Positions 15,868 to 18,196 of a DNA stretch of 18,196 nt are shown piece after piece. The stretch is from Erwinia pyrifoliae DSM 12163. Lineage in GTDB: Bacteria; Pseudomonadota; Gammaproteobacteria; Enterobacterales; Enterobacteriaceae. The notes under the pieces are model-generated. The model saw only the letters and a list, made by a program, of their open reading frames with translations, had not been told where the DNA came from and did no database searches. Made by a program: the position numbers and the translations under genes. The stretch spans positions 3,073,216-3,091,411 of the forward strand of contig NC_017390.1 of NCBI RefSeq assembly GCF_000026985.1, in the 5' to 3' direction. The number at the start of each line of letters is the position of its first letter. Positions within the stretch are counted from its first letter, which is position 1.

Positions 15868-16365
15868 CTGCCTGGTGGCCCCTCTGTAGTCCCAGCCAGC
15901 ATCGCTACTGTCCTTTATGTTCAAATTCGAATGATAACCTCACTTGCAATAATGGGAGGATGGGATGTGAAAGATGACCGAGTAAGAAGCCTTGTTTATA
16001 GTTGCCTTGTCGGGAATGCAGCGAAAGATATCCTCAAAGGCACGGGGATTGTTGTTGGCTCTAAGATGTCTACTCAATTAATTAGAAGTATATCGAAAGA
16101 AACGATATTCGCCATTAACAAAAAAGTAGGATTTAGATTGTTAACAAAGTTTGGTGAGAGAGGGGCTATCTATTTAGGAAAAATGATCCCTCTTGTCGGT
16201 GGCATAATCGGCGGGACATTTGATGGAGTTTCAACGAATATAGTTGGTAATGTTGCCCGTAAAACGTTCATTAGGGAAAAGTTTTTTAGCAGAATAGTCC
16301 AACCTATAAATTTTAACCGAAGCAGTGTGTATAAATCACTGCTTCCATTTAAAATTTTCACTTAG
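15868..16365 (+). pseudogene. EcsC-family protein, N-terminal part missing
   Basis: The frame is open from directly after TAG (15865-15867) to TAG at 16363-16365. It shows the C-terminal half of an EcsC-family protein: PASIATVLYVQIRMITSLA, GWDVKDDRVRSLVYSCLVG, then NKKVGFRLLTKFGERG and GKMIPLVGGIIGGTFDG, ending with NVARKTFI. EcsC-family proteins are poorly understood and tend to carry hydrophobic, possibly membrane-associated segments. The family-like sequence begins before the first ATG (15931), which has no ribosome binding site, and full-length members have a further N-terminal part. I read this as a 5'-deleted remnant. Its end overlaps the end of the oppositely oriented hcp remnant by 3 nt. 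Confidence 0.7.
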
Positions 16366-16738
16366 GCTTCTTTATTACTTTTGATATCCCATCCTGATTG
16401 TGACTCTGCCCCTTTACCGCCCGAGGAAGCCTGTTCCCAATACTGAATTTTGACTTTAGATGCCTGGAACTGATATGACAAACTCAGGAATTCGGAGTGT
16501 GTCGATCCATTGAACAGGACATTGGTCACAAGCACATCTTCAAGGGTGATCCTGCACTACTCAATCTGGCTACCACCGGCCTTACAAGTAGAAAGTTCAA
16601 CTTTAATGATATGCTTTCCATTGGAAACATACTTCATCAGAGCGGGTGTTGCTATATCCATATGGGTCTGAAACAGTCAGATCCCTGTATTGAACCTTCC
16701 CTGCCCCGCCTCCACCACCAATACTCATGTTTCCGGGC
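16362..16738 (-). pseudogene. hcp: Hcp-family type VI secretion protein, broken
   Basis: Read on the - strand from the IS911 edge, the frame gives PGNMSIGGGGGAGKVQYRDL, the segment typical of Hcp tube proteins after their N-terminal 50-60 residues. A frameshift near 16660-16672 follows. In the next frame come MDIATPALMKYVSNGKHI and VELSTCKAGGSQIE, then a TAG at 16559-16557 where relatives usually have tyrosine, then CRITLEDVLV. It closes with IQYWEQASSGGKGAESQSGW and DIKSNKEA before TAA (16364-16362). Hcp forms the tube of the type VI secretion system and can be fused to effectors. Three independent lesions (N-terminal loss at the IS, frameshift, nonsense codon) show a dead gene. No other secretion genes are in the window. 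Confidence 0.8.
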
Positions 16739-17915
<1,177 letters not shown>

Positions 17916-17960
17916 TGGAGCACCTGTGTTGTTCTGAGGTGAGCATATCACCTCTGTTCA

Positions 17961-17987
17961 GATGGCCAAATTCAGTAAACCACTTCA
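17961..17987 (-). repeat. IS911 terminal inverted repeat (promoter side)
   Basis: The complement begins TGAAGTGGTTTACTGAATTT and then TGGCCA, matching the other tip at 20 of 27 positions. It lies upstream of orfA and is the left end of IS911 in its own orientation. Confidence 0.85.
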
Positions 17988-18188
17988 AACCCTTCTTTGA
18001 ATGATATAGGTCTTCTTTGTAGCACTGATCTTAACACCAAAGCCAACGGGTGAATCACGGTGGCTGTCAGTGATAAGATACGGCTTATCCGATACATCAG
18101 GCACATACATAATTCGTCCATGTGAATCAAACTCTGGTTTTGTCTCTATAGAAAACTTCTTGATTACTATGGATTGACTCAGAATCAT
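17988..18188 (-). pseudogene. Tyrosine-integrase-like protein, N-terminal fragment cut by IS911
   Basis: On the - strand ATG at 18188-18186 opens a frame that runs to the IS911 edge. It gives KPEFDSHGRIMYVPDVSDKP, then YLITDSHRDSPVGFGVKISA and TKKTYIIQRRV. The last segment, GFGVKISATKKTYIIQRRV, fits the arm-binding N-terminal region of island and phage integrases (compare the common pattern FGVRVxxxxKKTFIxQYR). The catalytic domain with its R-H-R-Y residues is absent because IS911 follows directly. The true start may lie upstream, beyond the window. It probably belonged to the integrase of this island or of a neighbouring element; the assignment rests on pattern memory only. Confidence 0.6.
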
Positions 18189-18196
18189 CTTCGCGG

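Overview
The window is a piece of an enterobacterial genomic island, most likely from Escherichia or Shigella. This rests on the near-complete match of one insertion sequence to IS911 as I remember it and on the codon use and gene order. The centre is a complete, apparently intact type I BREX phage-defence locus on the + strand: brxA-brxB-brxC-pglX-pglZ-brxL (2090-15545). Both flanks are debris left by insertion sequences.

Left flank (1-2089): the 3' part of an IS3-family element (orfA end, orfB, right terminus near 1084) cuts into a Fic-domain gene, of which only the catalytic 3' part survives (1085-1584). A 56-residue gene on the - strand (1581-1751) converges on it with a 4-nt overlap. It has a good ribosome binding site, a TATAAT box and a SxxxE motif that loosely resembles Fic antitoxins. 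A doubtful 40-codon ORF lies upstream of it. A near-consensus sigma70 promoter (ATGACA-17-TACAAT, 2008-2036) faces brxA.

Centre: brxA, brxB and brxC are tightly packed (GTGA overlap, then 11 nt). A hairpin sits just before the pglX ribosome binding site, and a 184-bp gap with three nested inverted repeats separates pglX from pglZ-brxL. PglX (methyltransferase), PglZ (alkaline-phosphatase fold), BrxC (large P-loop ATPase), BrxB, BrxA and BrxL (AAA+ with Lon-like C-terminus) together are expected to methylate host DNA and block phage replication. The specificity region of pglX is an AT-rich mosaic patch carrying an in-frame run of nine C. A one-base change in either direction creates an early stop, so pglX is a strong candidate for on/off phase variation.

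Right flank (15546-18196): about 320 bp of AT-rich DNA without a gene but with an 11-bp inverted repeat, then an N-terminally truncated EcsC-family gene (+), a multiply broken hcp-family type VI secretion gene (-), a full-length IS911 (-) without a matching target duplication, and the N-terminal part of a tyrosine-integrase-like gene (-) running off the window. The IS911 therefore marks a rearrangement junction between the hcp remnant and the island integrase.
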